A program made the position numbers and the translations under genes. Of a DNA stretch of 64,000 nucleotides, positions 30,639 to 40,810 are shown piece after piece (within the stretch, counting starts at the first letter, position 1; each line of letters opens with the position of its first letter). This DNA is from Margaritifera margaritifera (taxonomy: Eukaryota > Mollusca > Bivalvia > Unionida > Margaritiferidae). The notes under the pieces were generated by a model. The model searched no databases. It was not told the DNA's origin and saw only the letters and a list, made by a program, of their open reading frames with translations. Location of the stretch: contig JAQPZY010001621.1 in assembly GCA_029931535.1 (NCBI GenBank), forward strand, positions 1,488,001-1,552,000, read 5' to 3'.

Positions 30639-30761
30639 AGTAATGTAAAAGGCAGTTATATGCACACTTGTCATGGTCACCTATTCCCGACCTCGCTTTG
30701 CTCAATCAGTCCTGGTCTTCCATGAACGTGTCGCCCAATAACCGCCTTTTATATTAATACT
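30639..30761. repeat. short inverted-repeat element (MITE-like)
   Basis: Arms AGTAATGTAAAAGGCAGTTAT (30639-30659, 21 bp by position) and, inverted, the matching arm at 30738-30761 flank about 78 bp. Both arms share TAAAAGGCRGTTAT. It could fold as one long hairpin. Confidence 0.5.
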
Positions 30762-30996
30762 GTTAAAGTAATTTGAATAAATTTTGATAAAATGGTAATT
30801 AAAAATGAATTCTATTTTTTTAAAAAGTTTATTTTATAATATATTAGATTACATAGAAAGTTTATATGCCAAAGCCATATTTTTAAGATAAGAAAAAAAG
30901 ATTATATAAATAGAAAACACGCTAATTGTTTTTAGATTAAACTTAACTATGTGAAAATATCTGAGTTATTATTTTTATTTTTTGTTTTGATTTTGT

Positions 30997-31013
30997 GTGT
31001 GTGTGTGTGTTTG

Positions 31014-31070
<57 letters not shown>
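30997..31070. repeat. (GT)n microsatellite
   Basis: Two GT tracts separated by TTGATTTT. Confidence 0.95.
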
Positions 31071-31071
<1 letters not shown>

Positions 31072-31374
31072 ATAATGTCCATAGGCTAAGGTATTGATGC
31101 TATCATCCAGGGCATACCGCTTATCATCATACAAAGAAAGTCCTATTTTGTTTAGCGTTACAGTGTGTATAACGTGGTGATTGGATCATGGTTGCATACT
31201 GTTTTTCACCAGCGAGTGCTTTTGTGTAATACTATTTTTTAACAACTCCTGTTTTGATACCTTTTGCTTTCTTTTTAGTGCTATTATTAACAAGTATGAC
31301 TGAATACATTTGAGCTCTGAGGCCAATACATTCTGCTATCTGTAATGATTTGGTTTCATCTTATGAATTTGCCT

Positions 31375-33843
31375 ATCACCATTCTGCTATCTTCGCTGAA
31401 ATATTCATTTATGGGGGATATTCAGAAAAATTAAATAATTCTTTCGAAGCAAACATGTCGTCGTAGATATCAGTAGTCTCAATTTTATAGAACAATAAAT
31501 CTGTATCGATAAAAAGCAATTTGGCCCTAGTACCATATTTAGATTTAATGTGTCCGAAGTGAAAATTATACATAAGTAACTTTGAAAGATCGAGCACATT
31601 GAAACCAACATAAATTGACTTATTAAAAACAATATTTGTTTTCTTTCTATGAATTACTACTAAGTTTGCATCGAATATTTTCATAGCGACACATCCTCGA
31701 TCACCAACCATTTTTTCACGTCGTTCTTTATTTCTACATTAACTCGTTTTCCAATATTTTCTATTGTTTTACCAAAGACTGAATTGTTCATGAGCTTAAA
31801 GAAATCTTTTTCAAAGTCAATTGTAGTCATTTTTCTTTTATCTGTATTAAAAATCGATATAAGTTTTCAACCAGGCTTGTTGTTTAAATTTTATTACACG
31901 ATGAATTCTAATGAGCTGCATACCCAAATCGAGATATTGCCTTAGATTTCTGTAGTGAATGACATACCGCGTATTATCCATCACATTTGGAATGAGTTTT
32001 GGAACATTACCAATTTCGAATTTTTTCTTGACCGATTTTGTGTGTTCTATTAACACGGAGTTGTCCACGGTGATATGTTCTTGCGCGAGTGGATAATCAT
32101 TATGCAAGTGATGAATTCCAGGTGGATACTCAAGATCGACTTCACGAATATATCCAGTATCATCATCGCTCTGTAATAGTTCTTCTGTAAAATGTTCTGG
32201 ATTCATCCAAGAAAAGTCACTTACTGGTAGTTTTGTGACATTGCCCTATCATAAAAATTATGAGTGTCTAAGTGGATAATGTACTTGGATGGTTTTTAGG
32301 ATCATAATTTTCTGGATTTTTATGGTTATTAGCTACAGAATGTTTTTTTTATAGAAATCACTGAAATTCCACCTCGAATTCGACGTTCAATCATAAATTT
32401 GTATATCTATGTCAGTGATGAGTTCGAAACATTTTAAGCGCAGCATTCCAACCTAATCCAGGACAGGAGTAATACCAAGCAGGATCTAAACTGTTATAGG
32501 TTATGCAGGTATCTCTAAAATTTTCAAAAACATCAGCTAGTAACAACACATCCATTTTCAGATACAAATTAACATTAATTCACGAAGATATTTAATATTC
32601 ATTTCATTCCAGACATTGCAGGCATGTTCGTAATCCTCATGAGAAATATCTTCATTGTCAAGTTGGTTATAAAAATGTTCTTTTTGTAGCAGACTAGTTT
32701 CATTAAATCCAGAAATTGTCTGAGGACATAAATTTGTTTCTGTCATCTGGTGTATAAATCATTTTTCCTGAAGGGACATTACTGATATGTACTACTTCAT
32801 CAAGTAAGCTACTAATGAAATGGTCTACACAATAGCACCACGATATAATTGGATGGGTTTGCTAAAGTTTTCGTTGACACAGATCAATTTGTACGAATAA
32901 CAACAGGGAACATGGTCCTGGCATTCTTGTGTAAAGAACCTTTTGGATTATCTTGGACAACTTCATTGTTTTCAATAGGAACAATAAGAGCTTCAAAATC
33001 AATATAAATAATAAAAGGCACTTTCATTTTGTGATTTACTTTATCAAACTTGGTAATATTTTTTTTGGTCTTTTTGGGGCATTACAGCTCTTGTAGTATT
33101 TATACAATCTTGGCCATGTTGTACAAGTAAGTCTTTGCGTTTAAAACCATAAAGACATTTTCTGCAGTAAAACAGTTTGACTTTACATTTGTATTATTGT
33201 CCATTCATGATCTCGCTAAAGTTTTTAATCCAGTAATAATGACCATCTGAGTTTTCATGGTGCATATAAAGCAGATCCAAATTTTTTTCACAAGATATTT
33301 ATGATAAATGCAAAGGATAATTTTTACCATCATCCACACCAAAAACGTTGACTGAAATATTATTAATACCGCCAACATAACCATTTGTTGTCATCATTTT
33401 TAACATTGACACAACTTTGACTATTTTTTTTTATTTTGGCTGGCAATTCTCAACAAGATTTTCCACGAAGCGGATTGTATTTGGAATGTTCAAGACACAT
33501 ATTGAAATGCTTGATAGAATCCAACCAGAACCTTAAGGGGAAAATGTCATTATTTTGTTTTCAAGTATTTCAAATATTTCTTTGACATTAACATATTTGA
33601 TGTTTGCTAATAAAATGCGCTTCCATTTCCTTTTCATTGATCTGTTTTTAAAAAGGTTCTAATTCCAATTGAAAACTTTATGCTGCAATTTAAAGGCAAT
33701 TCAGCTGACAAAATATTTGTTATTGCATGTTCAGCAAACCTAATCGCTGTATCAAGCGTTGGTATGCCAAGTTCCATCACAAATGTTTTGTCATAGTCAC
33801 TAAAAGCTTGCTGACGTTGAGTGAATCTCTTGATTGCGCTCAT
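31375..33843 (-). pseudogene. family-B DNA polymerase C, canonical Polinton type, broken
   Basis: On the minus strand homologous sequence begins near 33843, passes a His/Cys-rich segment at about 33430-33500 (LEHSKYNPLRGKS), the blocks HAQ-like DISHEDYEHACNVWNEMN (32610-32690) and LEYPPGIHHLHNDYPLA (32090-32140), the motif-B region DFFKLMNNSVFGKTIENI near 31770-31820, and the catalytic site LLFIDTDLLFYKIET near 31490, where the usual Ser of DTDS is Leu. Multiple stops and frame changes occur throughout, and the preserved length (about 820 codons) is short for the family. It is unlike polymerase A in sequence and orientation. Protein-primed replication is the family role. Confidence 0.8.
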
Positions 33844-34172
33844 AATATATAACTATATCTCTTGTCTATTTACAGCCGCCAAAAGAACATGCAGTTTGAT
33901 GCAAGAGACGCTGTGGCGAAATAACATGTCATTACTGTAACACATATTAATTCGACCAAGTTCATTCATTAGTTTTCGCTCCTTGTCCGTCAGCAAAACC
34001 CGCGTCTTAGGATTATTTAACGGTTTTGCCACAGTGAGATTTAACTAAAATTTCGCATGAGGATTTCTGTAGAGGGTCACGATGGTATCAAACAGTATTT
34101 CAGAATGCTCCAAAAAGACGTCTGTAATATATAAGTGTATCTGATATATATAACCTAATTCAACAAAACGAA

Positions 34173-34550
34173 TTGTTAAGAAGTATGTATGACTCTGATG
34201 AAAACGAAGATGACGTTGTCTGCGACTACGATGAGTACACTCAAGTCGAAAATGCGCACCTGCATTACAATACGAGGCCGCAGAAATATACCAGAAAATA
34301 TCACATCAGAAACAAGTTGGCGCGATTTAATCTGTCGCACGAAGAAATGGCACAATTCAACGAGATATTTAACAGATTTATTACGCTAAGCCTGCCAGGA
34401 AGACAGAAATTTATTAAGTTCGATTACGTATTCAAGAAAATATTCCTGCTCATAGGTCTGCCTGACAAAAAAAAAAAAAAAAAAGTAAAGAAAAAAACAA
34501 CTGCCATGTACAAACCTGTTGCTAGTAAAAAAAATACTAGCAGAGTATGA
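34173..34550 (+). CDS. small Polinton protein, possibly VLTF3-like C-terminus
   Basis: ATG 34173 opens 125 codons: an acidic start (DSDENEDDVVCDYDEYTQ), then FNLSHEEMAQFNEIFNRF and GRQKFIKFDYVFKKIFLLIG, then a long lysine run (with an 18-A tract) and a basic tail. The helix followed by FxxxxYVxxKxxxLxG recalls the end of viral late transcription factor 3-like proteins, but I would not press this. It is the only plus-strand gene in the minus-strand Polinton block, lying between integrase and polymerase and facing the integrase 3' end. The frame is intact, although the A-tract is slippage-prone. Confidence 0.45.
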   Translation: MLRSMYDSDENEDDVVCDYDEYTQVENAHLHYNTRPQKYTRKYHIRNKLARFNLSHEEMAQFNEIFNRFITLSLPGRQKFIKFDYVFKKIFLLIGLPDKKKKKKVKKKTTAMYKPVASKKNTSRV

Positions 34551-34555
34551 CAGAA

Positions 34556-35560
34556 TTATTTCTAAAAACTTGCCGTCGGTACCCAAGAATTAAAAGCATC
34601 AGAAAAGCCGCTCCATTTCACAAGTGACTTGTTTCCGCGAGTTTTGATTACACGCTCTATTCTAAAAACAGTTTGCACTGTTTTTGTAACTCCTGCTCAT
34701 AGAAAGCTCCTGAAACAGGTTCGCCATTCGGTACGTTACAGGAAATATTTTTAATACCTCTGTCATGGTAAACACTTCCTCAGTCCAGTTTCCCATAGGA
34801 TCTTTTTCAAACATTTTGATTAGTTTAGAAATCCTTACCCGGTCACCTACATTTAACTTTTGTCTACAAAATGATTTGTTTTCCACACTCTCTTTTGCTT
34901 ATCACTAGCTTGTGTTGGCGTCATTCCAATGCTTATGTGTTTGGTATTGTTGTTTTTGTCCACTAGCGACCTCAGCGCATGTACATATTTATTTGTTTTA
35001 TTTTTTGTAAAGTTTTTCCACATTGCAATTTTTAGCGTTCGATTAAATCTTTCAACGACAACTGCTGTGCCTTCATTAAATGTGGAATACTTATGAAGTT
35101 TATTTTGTTTTAAGCAGTTCTAAAATGTGCTTTTTTAAAATTCACCGCCATGGTCTACTCGAGGTTTTATTGGTTTACGCGCAGATGAAGTTGTCATCGA
35201 TCCAAACGCGTCTCTGATAGCTGCGCCAGTTTTATTTTTTAGTATCAAACTCCATGCATACTTGCTAAAAGTATAAATAACATTGAACAAGTATTTGACG
35301 CCATTGTTTTTTTCTGGAATATTCTTTCATATCTATGAGATCAGCAGACCAGATATCATCAACGCCATTAGCAACCACTCTACGCCTCGGAAAACGTTTT
35401 CTTGTTTGCTTATGTATTTCTTCTGCGAGTATGTCATCATTATTAACAACTTTGTCGGTTTTGTTAGTGGCATGTGTACCAACTCCAAGCTTATATTTTA
35501 GTTTAATAGCACCTCTGACAAAATCTCTTTTGGTTGTATCGCGGATAACTTATCCAGCAT
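34556..35560 (-). pseudogene. Polinton retroviral-type integrase with chromodomain, broken
   Basis: Minus-strand pieces in order: DDIWSADLIDMKEYSRKK (first catalytic Asp, near 35340), a decayed centre, then HKYSTFNEGTAVVVERFNRT (catalytic Glu, near 35060), NNTKHISIGMTPTQA (near 34930), a C-terminal barrel-like segment QKLNVGDRVRISKLIKMFEK (34790-34860), and a chromodomain near 34570-34670 (KTRGNKSLVKWSGF). This is the domain order of Polinton c-integrases, which insert the element and create 6-bp target duplications. Stops and frameshifts are numerous (for example at 35150 and 34830), so it is inactive. Confidence 0.75.
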
Positions 35561-35860
35561 AATTTTGTCGAAGCGGTCTTTTTTTTTCTTTTTTTCTGGA
35601 TGATCTCTGTAGCAAATGACATGCCGCATTGCCTTGGCATCTACTTGGTTATAGGGTTGTTGACCAGGAAGCGGTTGATCATTGGCATCCAGTTGTTTAT
35701 TCAGAGGATTCCACGGACCAGTATACTTATGTCCTGGCAGAGTCCAGTCACCTTTTTGTTTTGAAAGTTTTCCAATAAGTGAATGAAGATCAAAAGCGCC
35801 GTCATATATTTATACGACGTTTACAAACAGAACAGTATCCAATAATTGTATTGCCTTGAT
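35561..35860 (-). pseudogene. parvovirus-type phospholipase A2-like domain remnant
   Basis: Just upstream of the integrase on the minus strand is DLHSLIGKLSKQKGDWTLPG then HKYTGPWNPL and VDAKAMRHVICYRD. This is the Ca-binding YxGPxN and HDxxxY arrangement of the VP1u-type PLA2 domain also found in Polintons and adintoviruses. The catalytic His-Asp pair appears here as His-Val, so the site is degenerate. In the family the domain helps the particle leave endosomal membranes. The frame runs on into basic residues (PEKKKKKRPLRQNY) before TAG. Confidence 0.6.
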
Positions 35861-36119
35861 TACAAATATTGTCATTGCAGGCATGCATGTACATAACGAG
35901 CAAACATAAAATTATGTGTCAAGCATGACAATAGGTTGGGCATTAGCACAACCACCATATGATGTCTTAACAAATCTTGATTTTCTTTTGCTGCAATCTT
36001 ATGACAGAACGTCCGTTTTTAGTTTGAGATAAAGTTTCTTTAAGACTGTCAGTATTCTGTCTGCATGACAAACACCACGAAACTGTCATTATATTTGAGA
36101 TTTACATAAAACACACTTG
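35861..36119 (-). other. degraded spacer in the Polinton block
   Basis: Short open stretches only. A Cys-rich peptide-like stretch (near 35810-35900) is visible but unassigned. Confidence 0.3.
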
Positions 36120-36560
36120 AAAATCATTTAAGCTCACTTAAAACTAGCTTGCCATTGTCTAGAGTGGGCACTTGGTTAAATTCCAGTAAGATATCTAATG
36201 CAGGTTTTCCTTGGCATCGTGATGTGATAAAATAAATAAAACAAAGACTACAAGCTGAACTATTCATATGCTGAATTTGTGTTGTGTTATAAATACAACT
36301 TCGCCACTCACCAGAAATATATGTTTTAATGGCATCGCATGGTAGCAGACCAAACGAATCAAAATATTTCGTGGCACTATTATCTGGCCTATTAACAATG
36401 GCAACCCAATGTGTTCCAGAGTTATCAACATAATTTTCGATATTGATAACGCAGCATTAATTCCTATTGATTCTTTTCCCGTCCTATCTTTGGAAATAAC
36501 GCCTCGATATGATTTTATCTCTTTAAGCGCATTCTCAATGTCAAAACTGCTTAGCGGCGC
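36120..36560 (-). pseudogene. adenain-like protease of the Polinton block, broken
   Basis: The minus strand reads SFDIENALKEIKSYRGVISKD near 36480-36545 (N-terminal helix region), then, after a frame change, GTHWVAIVNRPDN (His region, near 36400) and KYFDSFGLLP (near 36360), then SACSLFCIYF near 36250, where the usual CG at the catalytic Cys is replaced by CS. This is the maturation protease family as at 18323 but clearly a different, more Polinton-like member. It starts inside or right after the pX-like gene (overlap of about 20 bp). At least one frameshift and a changed Cys motif make it inactive. Confidence 0.7.
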
Positions 36561-36933
36561 TGTGTTCTGGGGTATTGCAATCCTCGCGCTCTCTTTTATT
36601 ACCTTTCATGCTGCGTCCAAAAAGCTTGCATAGAAGTCCAGGCAACAGCGCATCTGCACTACTAGCAGCTAGTAGTGGTAGAAGTGGTAAGACTCCGCCT
36701 TGTTTTTTAAGTTGTGCTGCAGACAAGTCAAGTACAACACCTTTGCCTGCTGCACTTTGTTTTTTCACTTTGTCATGTTGGCGTTTTGTGAGCAGTCCTC
36801 TGCCGCTTGTTGCCTTTTCCATAGCACCAAATATTGCTCCAGCGGCCGCTGCTATTCCTAAACGAACTAAGAATTGGTAATATTTTTGGTGCCCACGCTG
36901 CAAGAAGTGGTAGGATTGCTGGTAAAGCGTCAC
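36541..36933 (-). CDS. pX/mu-like minor virion protein 1
   Basis: The 130-codon minus-strand frame has an Ala-rich hydrophobic segment (GIAAAAGAIFGAMEKATSGRG), a lysine-rich stretch, and the repeat-like motif DLSAAQLKKQGGVLPLLPLL, ending with a basic Lys/Arg tail (GNKREREDCN). This pattern of hydrophobic LPLL segments plus basic tail is seen in the small core or minor capsid (pX-like) proteins of Polintons and adenoviruses. The apparent start at 36933 lies in decayed sequence and is not a convincing initiation site. A neighbouring segment at 36890-37180 repeats the motif. Confidence 0.5.
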   Translation of the reverse strand: MTLYQQSYHFLQRGHQKYYQFLVRLGIAAAAGAIFGAMEKATSGRGLLTKRQHDKVKKQSAAGKGVVLDLSAAQLKKQGGVLPLLPLLAASSADALLPGLLCKLFGRSMKGNKREREDCNTPEHSAAKQF

Positions 36934-37180
36934 CCATACGAGATATTTGCTTGGCTGATAACTTTAGGGTTAATCCAGTATTCGAAAGTTTTGCCGCGTT
37001 AAAATCAGCATACTGTTTTTCGTGACCGCGAGAATATGTTGTCCCTGATGCAGTTGGTTGCTTCCAAGTCTGGTGGATACGCCTGCATGCTTTTTATGCC
37101 ATTGCTGTTGTAATGGCGTCTAAACAACTTTGACTGAAGTATAACTCATTTATATGATATCTTTGAACAACTATGTGTGA
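36890..37180 (-). pseudogene. pX/mu-like minor virion protein 2, remnant
   Basis: The minus strand near 37040-36890 encodes NTGLTLKLSAKQISRMGDAL then PAILPLLAAW, the same motif as in the following gene, preceded by a Tyr/Gln-rich stretch. Frames change at least once. The two tandem copies suggest duplication or a two-repeat parental gene. Confidence 0.45.
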
Positions 37181-38010
37181 AACCAGTTTCTGCTAGACAC
37201 TAACTGTCATCTTGCCATTCAGAGCATCAAGCGTGAGAAATCTGTCGGAGTTAATTACAGCATAATCGTGATATTTTGCGGCTGGATCTGGTTGGATAGT
37301 CCACTTGACTACAGCGTCTGCCATGGAGTCTTTTGTGCGCTCTAGATGCTTGGAAACGTCAATGTGATAAATAGTGTACAGGCTTGCAAATTCCTCCAGA
37401 GATATGTTAGTTCCCGTGTCGACATCTTGGTATTTTTGAATGGTTTTCTAAAACATAAAGTGCACATAAATAATTTCTATGAGCTACCCTAAAATCACAC
37501 TCGAGTTCGCGCTCAGAATATTTTCTTCTATTCACTCTAACAGCAATACGAGTCAGCCCCATGTTATCAAACACCTGACTGCTTTCCTCTTGATCTTCAT
37601 TTCTTGTGGCGCGTTGAAATTCTAAAAAAACATGTCTTGGTAGTTTGCTGCCAGGCAAAGTGGTTATTCTCCACCTTACTGATAATTGCGCTGATAAGTA
37701 CGGGACTCTTTTGTAGACGCGCATTTGCTCAAAATAAAGTTTTTTGCTGAACCTGGACAAAGGTTTTCGAATTCTAGCGCATGATATATAGATGGCGTTA
37801 TCTTTGGCATCCAAAGAGATAACTTGGTAAGAATGAATTTTCCGTCATCAAAACCATCTGCGTGATGCATATAAATATTAGGATAAGCTAGCTCCAAAAC
37901 CAGTGTGTGCTTCACCCCTCTGAAAACCGTATCAATGTCGCGGCTAAAAAAGAAAATGGAACTTACTGGCAACAGCATGCACACTTCATTATGACCGTCA
38001 GTGAGATTGC
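37181..38010 (-). pseudogene. Polinton major-capsid-like protein remnant
   Basis: Minus-strand fragments in order: RDIDTVFRGVKHTLVLELAY with HADGFDDGKFILTKLSLWMP (37800-37950), then in another frame LPGSKLPRHVFLEFQRATRN (37570-37640) and RELECDFRVAHRNYLCALYV (37440-37510), then ISLEEFASLYTIYHIDVSKH (37340-37400) and a last segment with MADAVVKWTIQPDPAAKYHD. The PRHVF block and C-terminal strand pattern recall the jelly-roll capsid proteins of Polintons/adintoviruses. At least two frame changes are present, and the N-terminal part is missing. It is the 5'-most gene of the minus-strand block. Confidence 0.5.
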
Positions 38011-38160
38011 GCCTTACTGCAAAACCGAGATTATAATTTTCATTTTCTGGGGCAACAAAGACGCCTCAGATGTTCCAGAACTTGGAGATGTAACCACTAA
38101 AGGAGAGGAGTGGAAGAAAACAAAAAGCTATTGTCAGGGACATCCAGGTCTCGAGAAAAG
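38011..38160 (+). pseudogene. decayed stem-loop gene end near the right TIR
   Basis: A short plus-strand frame ends around 38176. At 38126-38141 AGCTATTGTCAGGGAC then ATCCA then GGTCTCGAGAAAAGAAAGAT (38147-38166) aligns with the intact 3' signal at 17169-17207, including the following TTTGCCAAAA. The stem no longer pairs. This places a stem-loop gene just inside the outer element's right TIR, as in the inner element. Confidence 0.5.
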
Positions 38161-38410
38161 AAAGATAAGATACTAATCATATTTGCCAAAACCTTGTGTT
38201 TTATGTTTTGTGTACGTCTTTGTTGTTGACAACTGAAACTCAAAACTCCTGCACCCCTTCTCTCTCTTCTGTGTGATGGTATGTGTGTGTGTGTGTGAGG
38301 GTATAGTACTTTGTCTATAAACACTTTCTACCCTTTTGTGTGTGTGATTGTATGTTTCTGTGTATGTAAGTATAGGGTGTGTGTATAAAGACTCCTACCC
38401 TTTTCGTTGT

Positions 38411-38660
38411 TGCGTTTGTATCAAAAAGCGGGTGCTAGATTGTAGGGTGTGTGCTTGGATAGTAATCAAATATCGGTTGCTGGACTGCAGGGTGTGTGTT
38501 TGGATAGTAATCAAAAAGTGGTTGCCGGATTGTAGGGTGTGTGTTTGGATAATAATCAAAAAGTGGTTGCTGGATTGTAGGGTATGTGTTTGGATTGTAA
38601 TCAAAAAGCAGGTGCTGGAGTGTACGGATGTGTGTTTGGATTGTAGATGTGTGTGCTGGA
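38411..38660 (+). repeat. 45-bp tandem repeat, about 5.5 copies
   Basis: Units start at 38441, 38486, 38531, 38576 and 38621 with TGTAGGGTGTGTGTTTGGAT. Being a multiple of three, the array gives an open frame with a 15-residue repeat (CRVCVWIVIKK), probably incidental. It lies just inside the right TIR. Confidence 0.85.
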
Positions 38661-38689
38661 TTGTGGATAAAAATTTAATATTACATTTT

Positions 38690-38937
38690 CCCTGATGCCC
38701 CAGACTATCTCATCTGACCCTAAATTCCTAAGGCAGTCTGGGGACAAGATAAATCCTATGTTAAATTCCCCTTATGCCCCAGAGTGGCTCATCCTATGAT
38801 AAATTACCCTTATGCCCCAGGCCCCAGAGTGGTTCATCCTATGCTAAATTCCCCTTATGCCCCAGGGAGGCTCCAAATGTAAACCTAGGGCGTAATGTTA
38901 ATATCCCTTCTGACCCAGATCGGCTCATATAACTACT
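38690..38937. repeat. right TIR of the outer element
   Basis: Inverted relative to 14315-14490, ends ..CATATAACTACT at 38937, and contains four or five CCCCTTATGCCCCAGAGTGG units. Confidence 0.8.
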
Positions 38938-39671
38938 TTTGTTGTACTCGTTGATGATTAAAATAAACTCTTCATGGCTGATTTAACTGTTACTTTTAGC
39001 TTTCCTTATCATGACATTGATACTGTTCAACCTGGTGATTTCATATATTACTATTTCATCATTTTTAAAACCCTTTTTCGAATTGTCTTATTATAGAAAG
39101 CTTTTTAAACAATTCCTATAACTGCTGTGCTAAATCCGGTAAAGGTCAGTGGAACAAGTATACCAGTAGCTATTTCCGATAAACAAAATTCTACCGCTCA
39201 AACACATACACTAGCTGCAATTGTTTCCATACATGTCTCTAACCAATTCAACTAGTGCCACAGATCACACAGGATGTTGTCTCTTAAAACTTGAGAAATT
39301 CCAATATCTTAATTAAACTCCGGACTTTAACTCCTTTATATCAAAACTCATATTTATCCAGCTTGACTAATACGTAAGAGAACCTTTTCACATCAATCAT
39401 ATCTAGTTCAACCCTCAAAGATTTTAAACCGGGCCTATGAAATGATGTTAGGTGGCAATATAAAATGTACTGTACTGGTGTGCATTAGAAACGTACAACA
39501 ATATTTGGTTTTGTTTGGGCTAAGAAAGTTTTACCTAAAAACAGTTGTGAGCTCTAACACCAATAGAAAGCTTCAGTTTGTAAGCACATCTACGACATAA
39601 TTGTAGTACTCTTCAATATGACCTATGTCGTGCTAATCTGGTCCAGGATCCCTCTTGTTCCTACAGATTGA
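38938..39671. other. host flank, no gene seen
   Basis: AT-rich non-coding DNA. Confidence 0.5.
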
Positions 39672-39890
39672 GGGGGCCCCGGGTGGCCGAGTGATCTAAG
39701 GCGCTCGCCTTTACAGATCACTGACATCTCACCTCTGTCCGCTTGGGTTCGAGTCTCGGGCTCGGCCAACGTGGGTATGTGAGAAAGCTTGCCAGTAGCT
39801 TCCAGTGGGTCGGTGGTTCTTCCCGGGGTTTTCTCGGCCGCCATGTATCATGTGCTGAAAAATGGCGTTAAACCCACAAAAAACAACCAA
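39672..39890 (+). mobile_element. tRNA-derived SINE
   Basis: tRNA-like head with box A TGGCCGAGTGATC (about 39684) and box B GGTTCGAGTCT (39746-39756), then the conserved tail (CCATGTATCATGTGCTGAAA, GGCGTTAAACCCAC). Same family as 7396-7628. A (CT)n tract follows it. Confidence 0.85.
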
Positions 39891-39901
39891 CTTTATAAGT
39901 G

Positions 39902-40004
<103 letters not shown>

Positions 40005-40297
40005 ACCTTTGTAATAGTTTCTGTATAAATGTTGCCAATAATTGTGTCTATATATTTGAGAGAAACTACTAAGCTATAAGAACTTGTTTCCACTATCATT
40101 TGCACTTATATTTGTATCCACCTCTGGCAATAAAATAAGTTTAAATTAAACCAAGTAGATGTTTGCACCTAACTATGGAAGTATCTTTCTTAAGTCTTCA
40201 GGCTGGAAGAAAGAAGGAAGTAAATGGATACTCGTGAATGATAAACCTCCCAAGAAAGACCTTACAACAGCCGTTTAATGTTTATGTCCCCTTTTTG

Positions 40298-40299
<2 letters not shown>

Positions 40300-40368
<69 letters not shown>
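40300..40368. repeat. (TA)n microsatellite
   Basis: Pure TA tract. Confidence 0.95.
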
Positions 40369-40372
<4 letters not shown>

Positions 40373-40439
40373 ACTTTCTTGAATTTCACCAAGCGTGACT
40401 AAGTCCAAAACATTAACATTCATTTCATTTTTTTTACAA

Positions 40440-40810
40440 AACGCTATAAACATGTAGTTGTAAAGTTTAAGTTGAGATTGCTCACCCGTACAGCAGTGAC
40501 CAAACAGGTTTGAATACATGACCACTTTTGGTCAGGTGGTGTGAAGACATTTTGTAAATGTACTCTCCTGTACATATATAAGGGTTGTTTCAAAATAGCT
40601 TGGGATGTTTTGGAGTCAATTTGTGGTGAAATTCTGGAAACTAACAAAAATGAAATTGTTTCTTTTAGTTGCAGTTTATTAAATATTGGTACCGATTTGT
40701 ACTTGCAATAATGTAATACAGGTATTCGGGTGAGTTAAAATTAATTACAATGTATAGTTTCTGCAGCGTTCATCCGTGGTCAAATGCACAAAATACATGG
40801 TGTAATGACC
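40440..40810 (+). repeat. dispersed repeat, copy 2 of 2
   Basis: Homologous to 2230-2610 in the same orientation. Confidence 0.7.

Larger units (their letters stand above)
30421..31374. other. junction between polymerase-A block and Polinton block
   Basis: Non-coding. It includes a palindromic element (30639-30761) and a (GT)n tract at 30997-31070. No TIR of either element type is visible here. Confidence 0.5.
12523..38937. mobile_element. outer composite Polinton/adintovirus-like element
   Basis: The right end (38690-38937) is, inverted, homologous to 14315-14490. The left terminus AG..TA at 12523-12526 is separated from the rest by a TA-inserting transposon; removing it gives AGTAGTTATATGAGCC, matching the right end exactly. 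AG..CT termini and long TIRs are typical of Polintons. TIR identity is only roughly 75-80%, so the insertion is old or recombinant. No clean 6-bp duplication is left: TTCGTT and TTTGTT are the best pair, one base out of register. Without the 1.79-kb and 8.3-kb insertions the element is about 16.3 kb. It holds two polymerase, integrase, protease, capsid-like and BIR pseudogenes. Confidence 0.75.

Noticed and set aside
12517..38943. TCGTTT and TTTGTT as the target duplication of the outer element
   Set aside because: They do not match in register; only a one-base-shifted comparison gives five of six, too weak to claim.
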